Notes: generated by a model from the letters alone, not told the origin. DNA of 57,246 nt from Bacillota bacterium (GCA_023410025.1 JAEYQM010000077.1:1-57246); one strand, 5' to 3'. Shown: positions 23,481 to 32,779, counted from the first letter of the stretch. Translations and numbers: made by a program.

Positions 23481-25724
23481 TTATTCATAATTAAATATAT
23501 ATTCCATTAAATAAGGACATTGATATAGAAGAAAAATATTTAGTGTTCCCATAAATTCACTATACAATTCGTCAATTTCATCTACATTATCTACTTTTAT
23601 ATCTAAGTTAATCATTTCCTCTATTAGTTCATATACATCTTCAATAGTTACGATATTTACTACTGGTTCTTCAAGTGTTCCTTCTGCTATATTTTTAACT
23701 TCTTCCTCTGCTATTTCTAAGAAATCAAAGATTAGTTCTTCAACTCCATCTTTTGTTAAAAGTGAATGTAAATACTTAAATATAACCTGAACTTGTTTTG
23801 CAAAATATAAATCTCTTTCATTTTCATATTCTTGAGAAGTTACTGTAACAAACATACCATCTTTATAAATGTAATATGTTGAAAGATTATCACGCATATA
23901 GTTAGTAAATTCATCATCAGTCATAATCAAAATTTGATCATCTACATAAACTGTATATACATTTGAATAAAATTTAATATCTGAAGAGTCTTTTGTAAAT
24001 TGAATTTGTAAATTATTTAGAAAATCAGCGTATTTATTAAAATTATTAATATTTAAAGTTTTAAAAGTTAATTTAGAAATTTTATAAACTTGTGTTTCTT
24101 GATTATAGAAGTATATGATTTCTTGAGTTGTTTGATTACCCTTAAATTGATTATATAAATCATTTAATTTGTTGTATATATCTATTGTTGCATCAAAAGA
24201 AGTTGTTGTTAGTGAATATTGCGTCTTGCTTATTAATTCATAATTACTAGTATAGAAAATTTGTTTTTTTTCAGTATAAGGTTTTTCCAACTCAAAAATG
24301 TATTTCAAATCTTCAATAGTTATTTCTAATAGAACATCAGACAATACCGTAAGAATTAACTTAAAATTTTTTCCAAATAAAATCAATTCTTTTTCTAGAA
24401 TTATTTCATATACTTTAGGCACTTCACTATTTGTATTCATATTCATATAATTAATTAAAAAGTTTGAAAATTCTTTATATTCAAATAATCTAGCCCATGT
24501 TTCATCTGACATATTAATATCTTTAAGAGTATTAGCAAATATTTTTATAATTTCTAGTATTTCTTGATTTGTTAATTTTCCCTCTTTAACTAAATCAAAT
24601 AATGATAATCCATCATTTTCTTTAAAAGCACTATATACCCTCATAATAGTTCTTGAAATAATTATAAAGCTCTTCATTCCAGCATCATCTAGATCTTCTT
24701 TAAATGACATAAGCTTTGTTAATTCTTTTTTTAATGTTTCAAGTTGTTTAAAATAATTTTCATTTTCAGGGTCTTTAAGCAACTCATTTGTGTAATAATC
24801 AATTTCATATTGACATTGATCTATTTGATTTTCAAATGATAAAATTGCAAGTCCATAAAGTAATTGCCCAATCACATCTTCATCAATATTTGTAATTGCT
24901 TCTTCAAATAAAACTGTAACCAAGAATTCAACAGTTTCAATTATTGGTTTTTCTTTAACTATATTATCAATATTATCAAAATTATTTTCCAATAAATTAA
25001 TTAAATAATCTAAATCACTTTCTAATAATTTACTTAATTTAAAATAATCAATTACTGAATCAATAACTAACTGAGCATTTTCATCTTCAAATTTATATGG
25101 AATATATTCATTAGTTTCTTCATTAATTTCACCAATACCATCAAATTTAATACTAACTAATAAATCATATATTTTTTTTGAAACCTCTGGTGAATATTTT
25201 ACATCTTTTGGTTCAACCACATCAAATAAATTATCATTTTGACTCCATTTTGCAACTAATGTAATATTTGATGTAATTGGTTTTGTAAAATCAAACTTTG
25301 TATTACCTAAATACCAACCATCAAATTTATAACCAGTTCTATTTGGATTTGCAGGTTCTGTTGCAGTCTTACCCTTTTCTATAGTTTGACTAGTTACACT
25401 ACTTCCACCATCACTGTTAAATTTAACCTCAAATATATCCGAAGACATTTCATCCCATTTTGCATATAAAGTGATGTTACTTGTTATTGCTTCATTTTTG
25501 TATTCTATTGTTAATGCTGAATCTGTAAACCATCCTTTAAAATCAAAACCGTCTTTAGTAGGATCATCCGGCAGTGTGATTTTAGTATTTTTATCAATAC
25601 TAATGTTTTCAATTTTAGATCCACCATTTGTTTCAAACTTAATTGTAACCTTATCACTTGAACATCCAGTTATAAATAACGATAATAAAAAAAATGTGAA
25701 AAAAATAAACAGAAATTTTTTCAT
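23481..25724 (-). CDS. large lipoprotein with two Listeria-Bacteroides (InlB B-type) repeats
   Basis: 747 residues. Lipobox LFITGC with Cys21 and SSD after it. Two Flg_new/InlB B-repeats follow at about 25-92 and 96-162, each ending ITSNITLYAKW or ITSNITLVAKW, with FxxNGG and GWF or GWY cores. Such repeats form small beta-grasp modules on cell-surface proteins. The remaining ~580 residues are helical, Glu/Asn/Ile-rich, and unrecognised, with heptad-like stretches at about 270-330. AGGAGG precedes the ATG. It is the first gene of the cluster that continues with the ABC exporter and the MACPF lipoprotein, although each may have its own promoter. Confidence 0.8.
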   Translation of the reverse strand: MKKFLFIFFTFFLLSLFITGCSSDKVTIKFETNGGSKIENISIDKNTKITLPDDPTKDGFDFKGWFTDSALTIEYKNEAITSNITLYAKWDEMSSDIFEVKFNSDGGSSVTSQTIEKGKTATEPANPNRTGYKFDGWYLGNTKFDFTKPITSNITLVAKWSQNDNLFDVVEPKDVKYSPEVSKKIYDLLVSIKFDGIGEINEETNEYIPYKFEDENAQLVIDSVIDYFKLSKLLESDLDYLINLLENNFDNIDNIVKEKPIIETVEFLVTVLFEEAITNIDEDVIGQLLYGLAILSFENQIDQCQYEIDYYTNELLKDPENENYFKQLETLKKELTKLMSFKEDLDDAGMKSFIIISRTIMRVYSAFKENDGLSLFDLVKEGKLTNQEILEIIKIFANTLKDINMSDETWARLFEYKEFSNFLINYMNMNTNSEVPKVYEIILEKELILFGKNFKLILTVLSDVLLEITIEDLKYIFELEKPYTEKKQIFYTSNYELISKTQYSLTTTSFDATIDIYNKLNDLYNQFKGNQTTQEIIYFYNQETQVYKISKLTFKTLNINNFNKYADFLNNLQIQFTKDSSDIKFYSNVYTVYVDDQILIMTDDEFTNYMRDNLSTYYIYKDGMFVTVTSQEYENERDLYFAKQVQVIFKYLHSLLTKDGVEELIFDFLEIAEEEVKNIAEGTLEEPVVNIVTIEDVYELIEEMINLDIKVDNVDEIDELYSEFMGTLNIFLLYQCPYLMEYIFNYE

Positions 25725-25737
25725 ATTAACCTCCTAA

Positions 25738-26344
25738 AATTCCATTAATTTAATTAAGTTATTTAAAATAAGTTTCATAAACGTCAAAATAATTATAAGA
25801 GCAAAAATATATTATAAAATAACAAATTAACATTTTTTGTAATATAATTCTAACACTCTTTATGTACTTTATCAATACAATAACTAATTTATTAAATAAA
25901 TTTATCGACATAATTCGTCATTATTATATCTATAAACTTAAATTAACTTCTTTATATTAATAATAACCACTCTTTATAAATTATTTTTAAATTTAAAACT
26001 TCTTAATAGTATATTCATAAATAATAAATAATTTAATAGAATTTTAAAGAAAGTAATAAAATGTGTTAAATGTCAATATAAATTTCACCAAAAATTTGAG
26101 AAACATAGATATTCATGACTAAATTACAAATTAAACTTGATAATATTTCATGTTATTTTACTCAATCATTATTGGATACTTTATTATATCTTTAACAACA
26201 TTTCATTTTGTGTTGTGCTTAAAATAAAAATATATTTATAAAAATATAAGTTTAATTTAAAAAGTCAAATAATACTCTATATAAAAAGTTAAATATTAAT
26301 TGATGATATTTTAATGAATTCTATTTTTCAAATTATAACCTATT
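25738..26344. other. about 600-base non-coding AT-rich stretch
   Basis: The largest gap in the window. I see no ORF with a ribosome site, no tRNA and no repeat array. The leader of the large lipoprotein gene must begin in its left edge; TTGACG near 25780 (minus strand) lacks a good -10. It may hold a decayed gene or regulatory DNA, which cannot be settled by eye. Confidence 0.4.
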
Positions 26345-26370
26345 AAAAAAGCTTGATATAAATATCAAGC
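26345..26370 (-). terminator. rho-independent terminator
   Basis: 9-bp perfect stem (26351-26359 with 26362-26370) with a tight AA loop and six T on the minus strand. It lies directly after the stop of the small membrane protein at 26375. Confidence 0.8.
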
Positions 26371-26374
26371 AATT

Positions 26375-26950
26375 TTATTTTAAATTAACCATTTTATTAG
26401 CTAATTCATCATATGAATCATATATAATTAAATTTTCTTCATTTAAAGTAATAGATAAATCTAATTTATCAAATAAATTTTTTCTGATAGCAACTAAAAT
26501 TTTTTTATTCTTATCAATAGGTTTTATATAATATAACTCATTATCTATATATTGACTAACTTGAATAAAATTGATTAAATTTCCTTCAATCATTTCCAAA
26601 GATTTGGATTCATCATTGTATTTTATCTCTTTTGCATTTGGAAATAAAATCAAATATTCATCAATAGTTAGATAAAAATAACCATAATCTAATTTAACAA
26701 AATTATAATTACAATTTCTTTCAACTAATGCATTCAATAAATTAAAATAAAAACTTTTTGTTATTTTATATCTATATTTTTCTTTATATTTTTTAAAGAA
26801 AGCCGTTTTTTTATATTTTCTCCTTTCAAATGGTGAAGGAATAACATTTGTTATAAAGAAAAATATTAAAAGAATAATAAATAAAGGCATTATAAATATA
26901 AACATAAATACAAAAAGTATTTTCTTATACCAAGGAAGTGTCTTAAACAT
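26375..26950 (-). CDS. small membrane-anchored protein of unknown function
   Basis: 191 residues. A strongly hydrophobic segment (about 10-33) is followed by a very basic aromatic linker (FERRKYKKTAFFKKYKEKYRYK) spelled only in outline here, then a soluble domain with many Tyr and Leu. No enzyme motif. Its layout resembles the protein at 18193-18624. It has its own ribosome site (TAGGTGAT) and a terminator, so it is monocistronic, placed between the MACPF cluster and the LuxC/LuxE pair. Confidence 0.55.
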   Translation of the reverse strand: MFKTLPWYKKILFVFMFIFIMPLFIILLIFFFITNVIPSPFERRKYKKTAFFKKYKEKYRYKITKSFYFNLLNALVERNCNYNFVKLDYGYFYLTIDEYLILFPNAKEIKYNDESKSLEMIEGNLINFIQVSQYIDNELYYIKPIDKNKKILVAIRKNLFDKLDLSITLNEENLIIYDSYDELANKMVNLK

Positions 26951-27016
26951 TTAATAAATCACCTACAATTAATTATATTCACTTATATAGTACAACGGGA
27001 CTGTTTATTTTATTAA

Positions 27017-28273
27017 TTAATAAATTTCTACGATTCTTGAATACTCTCTTAAAGGATAGGTTCCATCATGTGCTTCACCAGCAAACATTCTTGACATATT
27101 TTCACCACGAGTAATCTTAACTAGCCCTGTTTTAATAAATATTACTGATAAATCTTTTTTATCTTCTTCTTTAACACATAAACCTACTGTTTGTAAATGG
27201 TTTTTATTGTGTTTCAAAGTTTCAACGATCTTACCCCTTGGAAGTCTTTTAATCCAAACATTTCTAAACATATAAGATAATTCTAATTCATAATCATCCT
27301 TTACAATTACACTACATCCATGGTCCATATAAATTCTATGTTTAGTTTGATGTTGTTCGAGTTGCTCATTATATAAATATAAAGAGTTTCTTGCTTTCAT
27401 TCCATATGGAATAGGTTTATAGTTTTGATTAACAGTTTTAAAAATTTGAAAAAAGCGTTTTGCAAAGTTTTCTAAATCTTCCTTATTTTCTGTATCAATA
27501 TAAATACCTTGGCATGAAGAACATAATAGTTGGTTTGTTTCACAAATATGATTAGCTAATCCAATTAATTCTTCATCATTTACATCAAGTGTTGCATAAG
27601 CAAAAGATAACTTATGTCCCCATGCAATTATTTTTGTTTTAACATCAACCATTTCCCGTACAGCTTTTACTGCTACGTCTCCTCCCCAAACAACTACTGC
27701 ATCTGAAAGATTAGCTAATTGTTTTAGAGTTTCAAGTTCAGTAGAAGGCACATCAAAAACATAGATATATTCTGTAAGATCTGGTTCTATATTAATTAAT
27801 TCATTTAATATAAATATAGATAAACCTTGATCTCCAGCAGGTAGTTTTAATATATTAATATTACCAACTAATAAACCTTCAATAACACTATAGGCAGGTA
27901 GTCCATCAACATTTCCTGCAGCGATGTGAAAAAGGATACCTAGAGGATATCTTTCTCTTTTTATACTATCATTGTAAGTTATTTCAGACCCTAGTTCTAC
28001 TTGACACTTGTAAGTCATTGCTTCTTTAGAAAATAACTTAACCATTGCAAAAAAAGTTTCTTCAGAAATATCAAGTTCTATAAGAAGTGGCTTTAATATA
28101 TCATCATATCTTCCATTCATAACTTTACTAGCAAGTTCATCACAAGCATTAATTACTTTATCAGTTGTTAGTGGATTAACTTGTTTTAATGTTTGAATTA
28201 ATAAATGAGGTAAATTTTTTAATAACTCTTCTTGTTCTTGATTTGGGTATGTTTTTCCTTGAAATAAAATCAT
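27017..28273 (-). CDS. acyl-CoA reductase (LuxC family)
   Basis: 418 residues from the ATG at 28273, preceded by AAGAAGTAGG; in-frame sequence upstream lies inside the preceding gene and is not needed. The aldehyde-dehydrogenase fold of LuxC is visible: RYPLGILFHIAAGNVDGLPAYS, here cited in part, NILKLPAGDQG, VVVWGGD, and the candidate catalytic Cys in LLCSSCQGIYI. LuxC reduces activated fatty acyl groups to long-chain aldehydes with NADPH. The LuxE-like synthetase gene ends 8 bases upstream. No luxAB is present, so the pair does not serve luminescence here. Confidence 0.85.
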   Translation of the reverse strand: MILFQGKTYPNQEQEELLKNLPHLLIQTLKQVNPLTTDKVINACDELASKVMNGRYDDILKPLLIELDISEETFFAMVKLFSKEAMTYKCQVELGSEITYNDSIKRERYPLGILFHIAAGNVDGLPAYSVIEGLLVGNINILKLPAGDQGLSIFILNELINIEPDLTEYIYVFDVPSTELETLKQLANLSDAVVVWGGDVAVKAVREMVDVKTKIIAWGHKLSFAYATLDVNDEELIGLANHICETNQLLCSSCQGIYIDTENKEDLENFAKRFFQIFKTVNQNYKPIPYGMKARNSLYLYNEQLEQHQTKHRIYMDHGCSVIVKDDYELELSYMFRNVWIKRLPRGKIVETLKHNKNHLQTVGLCVKEEDKKDLSVIFIKTGLVKITRGENMSRMFAGEAHDGTYPLREYSRIVEIY

Positions 28274-28281
28274 ACAAGTAC

Positions 28282-29391
28282 CTACTTCTTTAAGTATTCT
28301 TGTGCACCTACAGCACAAGTTATTATATCTTTAACACCAACTCGATTAACGATTTCAAACCATTTAGAATTATTTCCACATGGACATGGTTCATCGTGTA
28401 ATATACCTAAATCATCAGTAATAACACTAGCAATCGGGTTACTTTTTAGCATAGGTGTTACTAAATTTACCAACCCAATTTCTCCATTCGGTACCTCTTC
28501 AAATGTTTCAGGATTACGAATTATAACACGACTATATATTGGAATATGAAAATGATGATGTTTACAACTCATATATAAAACTGGGTGTTCAACAGCACTA
28601 AAAAACTCAACAATATGATCTTCATCAATATCCAAAACTTCTTTTACAATATCATAAAAAACTTGTTTATCAACTTGTTCGTGTTGGAAGTTCTTCCATC
28701 CACCACCAATGGAAATGATGCTCCCTTTCGGCATTTGTAATCTAATCCCTTCATCCTTCATCGATTTTAATAAAAAATATGTATATGCAGGAAAACCAGC
28801 TGTTCGGATAGGAAATGGACTTTTTTCATATTTAATAAGAGCTTGTTTCATACCTTCAAGGTTATTTTCATACTTTCCATTCTTCCATTCAAGAGCATAA
28901 GTTTTACTAAGTACAGGAGTAAAATAGGTAAACCCATTAGCTGATTTAGAAATGGCAGTTTGGTTATGTTTAGTAGGTCTGTAACCAAATATTAGATAGT
29001 GGACAGGTTTAAGTGACCAGAAACGGTGTGATCTTGCTAAATTAGAAACCATCCAAAATCCACATTTAAAACTATTCCAATCAAGCCCTATCTTGGATAC
29101 TTTGCCACTAGTACCAGAAGATGTAGCTTTTATAATCATTTTTTTCTCGGGAAGTGACATTAAATGGTGATGTTTAAAATAAAGTGTGGGAATAAAAGGC
29201 AATTTTATAATATCATCATAAGTTTGTATTGTATTAGGATTAAAATTCTTTTCATCTAAAATTCTCTTATAATCCAAACAATTTTTATAGTGAAACAATG
29301 CATTTTCCTTGATCGCTTTTATGAATAGGACTTGTGTTTTATCTACTGCATAAGGATTAAAGCAATGAAAAAGTTTATATCTTGATGACAT
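28282..29391 (-). CDS. acyl-protein synthetase (LuxE family)
   Basis: 369 residues. The ATG at 29391 is chosen because AAGAGAGG is 10 bases before it, but only one base before the alternative ATG at 29400. The adenylate-forming motif ATSSGTSGKVSKIG (about residues 88-101) and later YRPTKHNQT and FFSAVEHPVLY match LuxE, which activates fatty acids as acyl-AMP and passes them to LuxC. Length equals that of LuxE. A conserved Cys-rich end (DEPCPCGNNSKWFEI) resembles phenylacetate-CoA-ligase-type enzymes. It is first of the luxE-luxC pair. The product is probably a fatty aldehyde or alcohol for a membrane lipid, an inference. Confidence 0.85.
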   Translation of the reverse strand: MSSRYKLFHCFNPYAVDKTQVLFIKAIKENALFHYKNCLDYKRILDEKNFNPNTIQTYDDIIKLPFIPTLYFKHHHLMSLPEKKMIIKATSSGTSGKVSKIGLDWNSFKCGFWMVSNLARSHRFWSLKPVHYLIFGYRPTKHNQTAISKSANGFTYFTPVLSKTYALEWKNGKYENNLEGMKQALIKYEKSPFPIRTAGFPAYTYFLLKSMKDEGIRLQMPKGSIISIGGGWKNFQHEQVDKQVFYDIVKEVLDIDEDHIVEFFSAVEHPVLYMSCKHHHFHIPIYSRVIIRNPETFEEVPNGEIGLVNLVTPMLKSNPIASVITDDLGILHDEPCPCGNNSKWFEIVNRVGVKDIITCAVGAQEYLKK

Positions 29392-29607
29392 AATAAACAT
29401 ACCTCTCTTTTCATCTTTATATAATTATACTGATTTTTATAAAATAAATTATTACACTTTTTTTAGTAATGTGATCTTTGTTCTTTTGTATTATAACATA
29501 CATTAAAATTATCTTCAAACAATTTATAATTTTCAATTTATATAATAAAATTTAAAACATATTTTTTTATTAATTATATTGTTTTATATTTGCTATATAA
29601 ATTTTTA

Positions 29608-29645
29608 AAAAAAGGATTTATACAATACACTGTATCAAACCCTTT
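29608..29645 (-). terminator. rho-independent terminator of the helicase gene
   Basis: About 13 imperfect base pairs across 29612-29645 (AAGG...CCTT outer, ATACA/TGTAT inner) with T-rich sequence after it on the minus strand. It lies 40 bases past the stop at 29683. The rest of the gap up to the luxE start (29401-29600) holds no gene. Confidence 0.65.
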
Positions 29646-29682
29646 ATTTAAAAATGTTAACAAATAGTGAATTCAATCAAGT

Positions 29683-32337
29683 TTAATTCCATCTTGATAT
29701 TTTATGTTTATTATTAACTTTCTTTGCGTTATAAGTTATATAAGATTTTTTTCTACATTTTAGAATAAATTTTCTGCCTTCTTCATATCTAGTATACACA
29801 AGTTCATATTTACCCATAATTTTGGATAAATATCTATTAAATAAATCAGCAGTATCTTTATTTTTTCCAATAATTGTCGGACAAGCAAACACATATTTAT
29901 AATTATATTTATTTAATAATCCTCTTTTTATAACAATATATCTTGGATTTTCAATTGGACTTAAAAATTCAGAAATTGCTTTATTAAAAATATTTTGCTC
30001 ATGAATAGTTGCATTAATTAAAGAAACATTTATAAACATTCCATTTGGGTCACTCTTAACTTTTAAACTACAAGCAGATTCTATAATATCTATATCTTTT
30101 AATGTTTTTAATATACATTTTGCAAAGTTTTTAATTAGACTAGTTGGATTTGCATTTGCAATTAATTTTTTTGTCACAAATGAAATCAGAATAGATGTTA
30201 TAATAGTAGATACAATTATTACAACTAACGACAATAATCGTAAATTAGATTGTGAAGACAATCTAGACATCGTTTGAGCACAAACATTAATTAGTGTACT
30301 TTGAAAACTTAGAATCAATAAAATTTTACCTATATTTATAAAAGTAAAAGCTGGTATCTTTCTATCTCTAGGTACTTCTAATTCAATAGCCATCTTTGAT
30401 GATTCTGCTAGAGAATTATTCCATCTTTGTCTAATAAAATCTCTATCTTTTGAAAGTTGTAGAGTTTCTTCATTTATTATTTTTATTCCTGATTTATCAT
30501 ATGGAGGTTTAATTATTGAAATTCTGTCAATGCCACTCTCGATTGAATCAGAATCATATCTAGGTCCCACAAAACAGTCAAATCTTCTAACTAATGTTTC
30601 ATAATCAACTGACTGAATTACATTTTTCTGATCAGATAAAAACAAATTAATTTTTTTAATTTTATTATCTTCAAAAATATAATCAGGTTCGATAGTTACT
30701 AAATGCCAAATATTTGATACTTTATCAGGAACGTTTTTATTGATTCTAATTGCTCTACCTCTCATTTGATTAGATAGCATAAAACTGCCAACAAAACTAG
30801 CAAGAATTAAAGAATTAATGCATGGTGAATCCCATCCTTCTCCAAGCAATGATTTTGTACCAATTAAAATATTGAAATCTCCATGTTCAAAAAGTTCAGA
30901 AACAATTCTAACCTTATCTTTATTTGTACCTTTAAAACTAACAGATGAATACATCGTATTTTCTAATGGCATTGAAGTAAATTCATATTTGTGTTCAATT
31001 TGTTCAATTAAAGAATTTGGTAATATAACAATGCTACCTGATAGCACTGCAATTTTAACATCTTCTTTTCTTCTTATAGTTTCAAATATGCTAACAACAC
31101 TAACATTATCTACTGAATCAATAGTTCCAACTTTTGATAATGATTCTTTTTTGATATAATCAGTTAATATTAGCATTCTTAAATCATTATTTAATGATGT
31201 ATATTCACTATCAACAATTTTAGAAATACTATCCATCTTACCTAAGGAACTAATTAATTTTCTCTTTAGTTTTTCATTCAAGTCTAAGCACACTTGATTT
31301 TTATCATATAATGAGTTTTCTTTCAAAAGTTTTAACAAAATATTTTTTTCATCTTTATTTAATAAATTTGAGTCAATCAAAAATTGTATTGCAACTTCAG
31401 CATAATGTAAATTAATATTAGGTAAATAATTTACATCAGTAAGAATCTTCACTAGTTTATTATTAATTTTATAATCATAATAATTGAATAAAATTAGAAT
31501 GGCTATATACTCTTTCACATTAGAGTAAATATCCATTAACAAATTTTTGTAATCTATATTTATCAATTTATTTAAACTTACGATAAAGTCTAATTTACCT
31601 ATTTCATCTATTATGTAAAATGCTTTTTCTTTATATTCTTTAAAACTTTTTATTTCACTTTCAGTAGGATAGTTGAATATCACATAATCTTGATGTGGGC
31701 AAAGAGTTCCTTGTTTTACTAATTCAGGAACAAATATTTCTTCATCAATTTCTCCACATACACTTATATATCTTTGCCATTCAGTAGTATTAGCATCATA
31801 TGGCGGTGTTGCCGTTAAAGAGATTATATTAATATCCTTATCTAAAACTTTAATAAATTTTTCCAATGCTTTTTGCCATTCATTTTGTAAATGATGTGCT
31901 TCATCTAAACAGATTGTTTTAATTTTATTTTCTTTTATTATTTTGAATAAATCTATATTAGAATAATCAACTTCTTCATCTTCACTAGAAGAGCTGATTT
32001 TATTCATTGCTGAATATAATGCTTGATATGTAATTGAATTTATTAATACAATTTTATTTAAATGATTATTTACATATTCATTTATATCGCATCCTTCTGG
32101 CAAAAAAGATTCTTTAAATCTTTCTCCCCATTGATCTCTTATAATTGTTGTAGGAGATAAAATTATACAAGTTTTCCCAAGCCTTCTAATTAATTCTAAT
32201 CCTAATATTGTCTTTCCACTTCCAGGAGCTGCAACTATATTAATTTTGCCATCAGAAAGATATAAATTTGAAGAATCTAATATTCTTTGTTGATAGTTTC
32301 TAAATGTTCCTTTAAATTTTATATCATCAAAATTCAT
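29683..32337 (-). CDS. SF2 DEAH-box helicase with two C-terminal membrane segments
   Basis: 884 residues. RecA1 has a Q-like FRNYQQRIL, Walker A APGSGKT (37-43), DEAH at 145-148 and TAT at 175-177. A helical insert of about 170 residues (220-385) follows. RecA2 has GTKSLLGEGWDSP (493-505) and motif VI QMRGRAIR (524-531). This is the SSL2/type-III-restriction-like helicase fold. Unusually, two hydrophobic helices follow (about 664-687 and 701-722), then ~160 residues of unknown domain. I know no characterised helicase with this order. AAAGGAT precedes the ATG. It is monocistronic, flanked by luxE-luxC and tRNA-Gly. A role in defence or DNA transport is speculative. Confidence 0.8.
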   Translation of the reverse strand: MNFDDIKFKGTFRNYQQRILDSSNLYLSDGKINIVAAPGSGKTILGLELIRRLGKTCIILSPTTIIRDQWGERFKESFLPEGCDINEYVNNHLNKIVLINSITYQALYSAMNKISSSSEDEEVDYSNIDLFKIIKENKIKTICLDEAHHLQNEWQKALEKFIKVLDKDINIISLTATPPYDANTTEWQRYISVCGEIDEEIFVPELVKQGTLCPHQDYVIFNYPTESEIKSFKEYKEKAFYIIDEIGKLDFIVSLNKLINIDYKNLLMDIYSNVKEYIAILILFNYYDYKINNKLVKILTDVNYLPNINLHYAEVAIQFLIDSNLLNKDEKNILLKLLKENSLYDKNQVCLDLNEKLKRKLISSLGKMDSISKIVDSEYTSLNNDLRMLILTDYIKKESLSKVGTIDSVDNVSVVSIFETIRRKEDVKIAVLSGSIVILPNSLIEQIEHKYEFTSMPLENTMYSSVSFKGTNKDKVRIVSELFEHGDFNILIGTKSLLGEGWDSPCINSLILASFVGSFMLSNQMRGRAIRINKNVPDKVSNIWHLVTIEPDYIFEDNKIKKINLFLSDQKNVIQSVDYETLVRRFDCFVGPRYDSDSIESGIDRISIIKPPYDKSGIKIINEETLQLSKDRDFIRQRWNNSLAESSKMAIELEVPRDRKIPAFTFINIGKILLILSFQSTLINVCAQTMSRLSSQSNLRLLSLVVIIVSTIITSILISFVTKKLIANANPTSLIKNFAKCILKTLKDIDIIESACSLKVKSDPNGMFINVSLINATIHEQNIFNKAISEFLSPIENPRYIVIKRGLLNKYNYKYVFACPTIIGKNKDTADLFNRYLSKIMGKYELVYTRYEEGRKFILKCRKKSYITYNAKKVNNKHKISRWN

Positions 32338-32554
32338 ATACTTAGATCCTTTCTTTGCATAATTATATCATATTACTTAATTACTTTCCACAATTATTTC
32401 ATATAGTTTCGAATCCCTACGAAAACTATTATTTTAATCGCATAATTCAATGGTCCAAAGCTATGGTAAATCTCCTATAGTTATTAAATCTAAATGTTTT
32501 TTATTTGTATAGAAAAAACTATTTAACTAAATTTTTAAGCAAAATAGTCTATAA

Positions 32555-32586
32555 AATAAAAAATAGATCTTCTTAATTAGAAGACC
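32555..32586 (-). terminator. rho-independent terminator of tRNA-Gly
   Basis: 8-bp stem (32579-32586 with 32566-32573, one G-T pair), AATTA loop and a T-rich tail (TATTTTTT) on the minus strand. It is 17 bases after the tRNA 3' end. Confidence 0.7.
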
Positions 32587-32602
32587 TATAGATTTCTTAA
32601 TC

Positions 32603-32677
32603 TGGAGCAGGTAACGAGAATCGAACTCGCATCTTCGCCATGGCAAGGCGGTATAATAGCCGTTATACTATACCTGC
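32603..32677 (-). tRNA. tRNA-Gly (GCC)
   Basis: 75 bases including encoded CCA. The 7-bp acceptor stem GCAGGTA/TACCTGC is perfect. Discriminator U73 is normal for glycine. The anticodon loop TTGCCAT places GCC at 34-36. The T arm GCGAG-TTCGATT-CTCGT is intact. The anticodon stem has four strong pairs and one C-A mismatch at its top. It is a single tRNA with its own promoter and terminator. Confidence 0.93.
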
Positions 32678-32691
32678 AAATCACAATAATT

Positions 32692-32719
32692 ATTATACCA
32701 AATGATTTAAAAAAATCAA
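32692..32719 (-). promoter_or_regulatory. promoter for tRNA-Gly
   Basis: TTGATT (32714-32719, minus strand), 16-base spacer, TATAAT (32692-32697). It lies 14 bases ahead of the mature tRNA 5' end. Confidence 0.7.
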
Positions 32720-32750
32720 GATTTTTTTCAAAAAAAATAACATTTTATTT

Positions 32751-32779
32751 AAAAAATTAGTAGGATTTAGTCCTACTAA
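32751..32779 (-). terminator. rho-independent terminator of the ssb gene
   Basis: 9-bp perfect stem (32757-32765 with 32771-32779), 5-base loop and six T on the minus strand. It is about 105 bases beyond the ssb stop. The bases between contain an additional imperfect hairpin (about 32827-32865) without a T-run. Confidence 0.75.

Noticed and set aside
29401..29500. Fatty-acid regulator operator upstream of luxE
   Set aside because: An ATTAC/GTAAT inverted repeat occurs but does not match a FapR or FabT site well enough to call.
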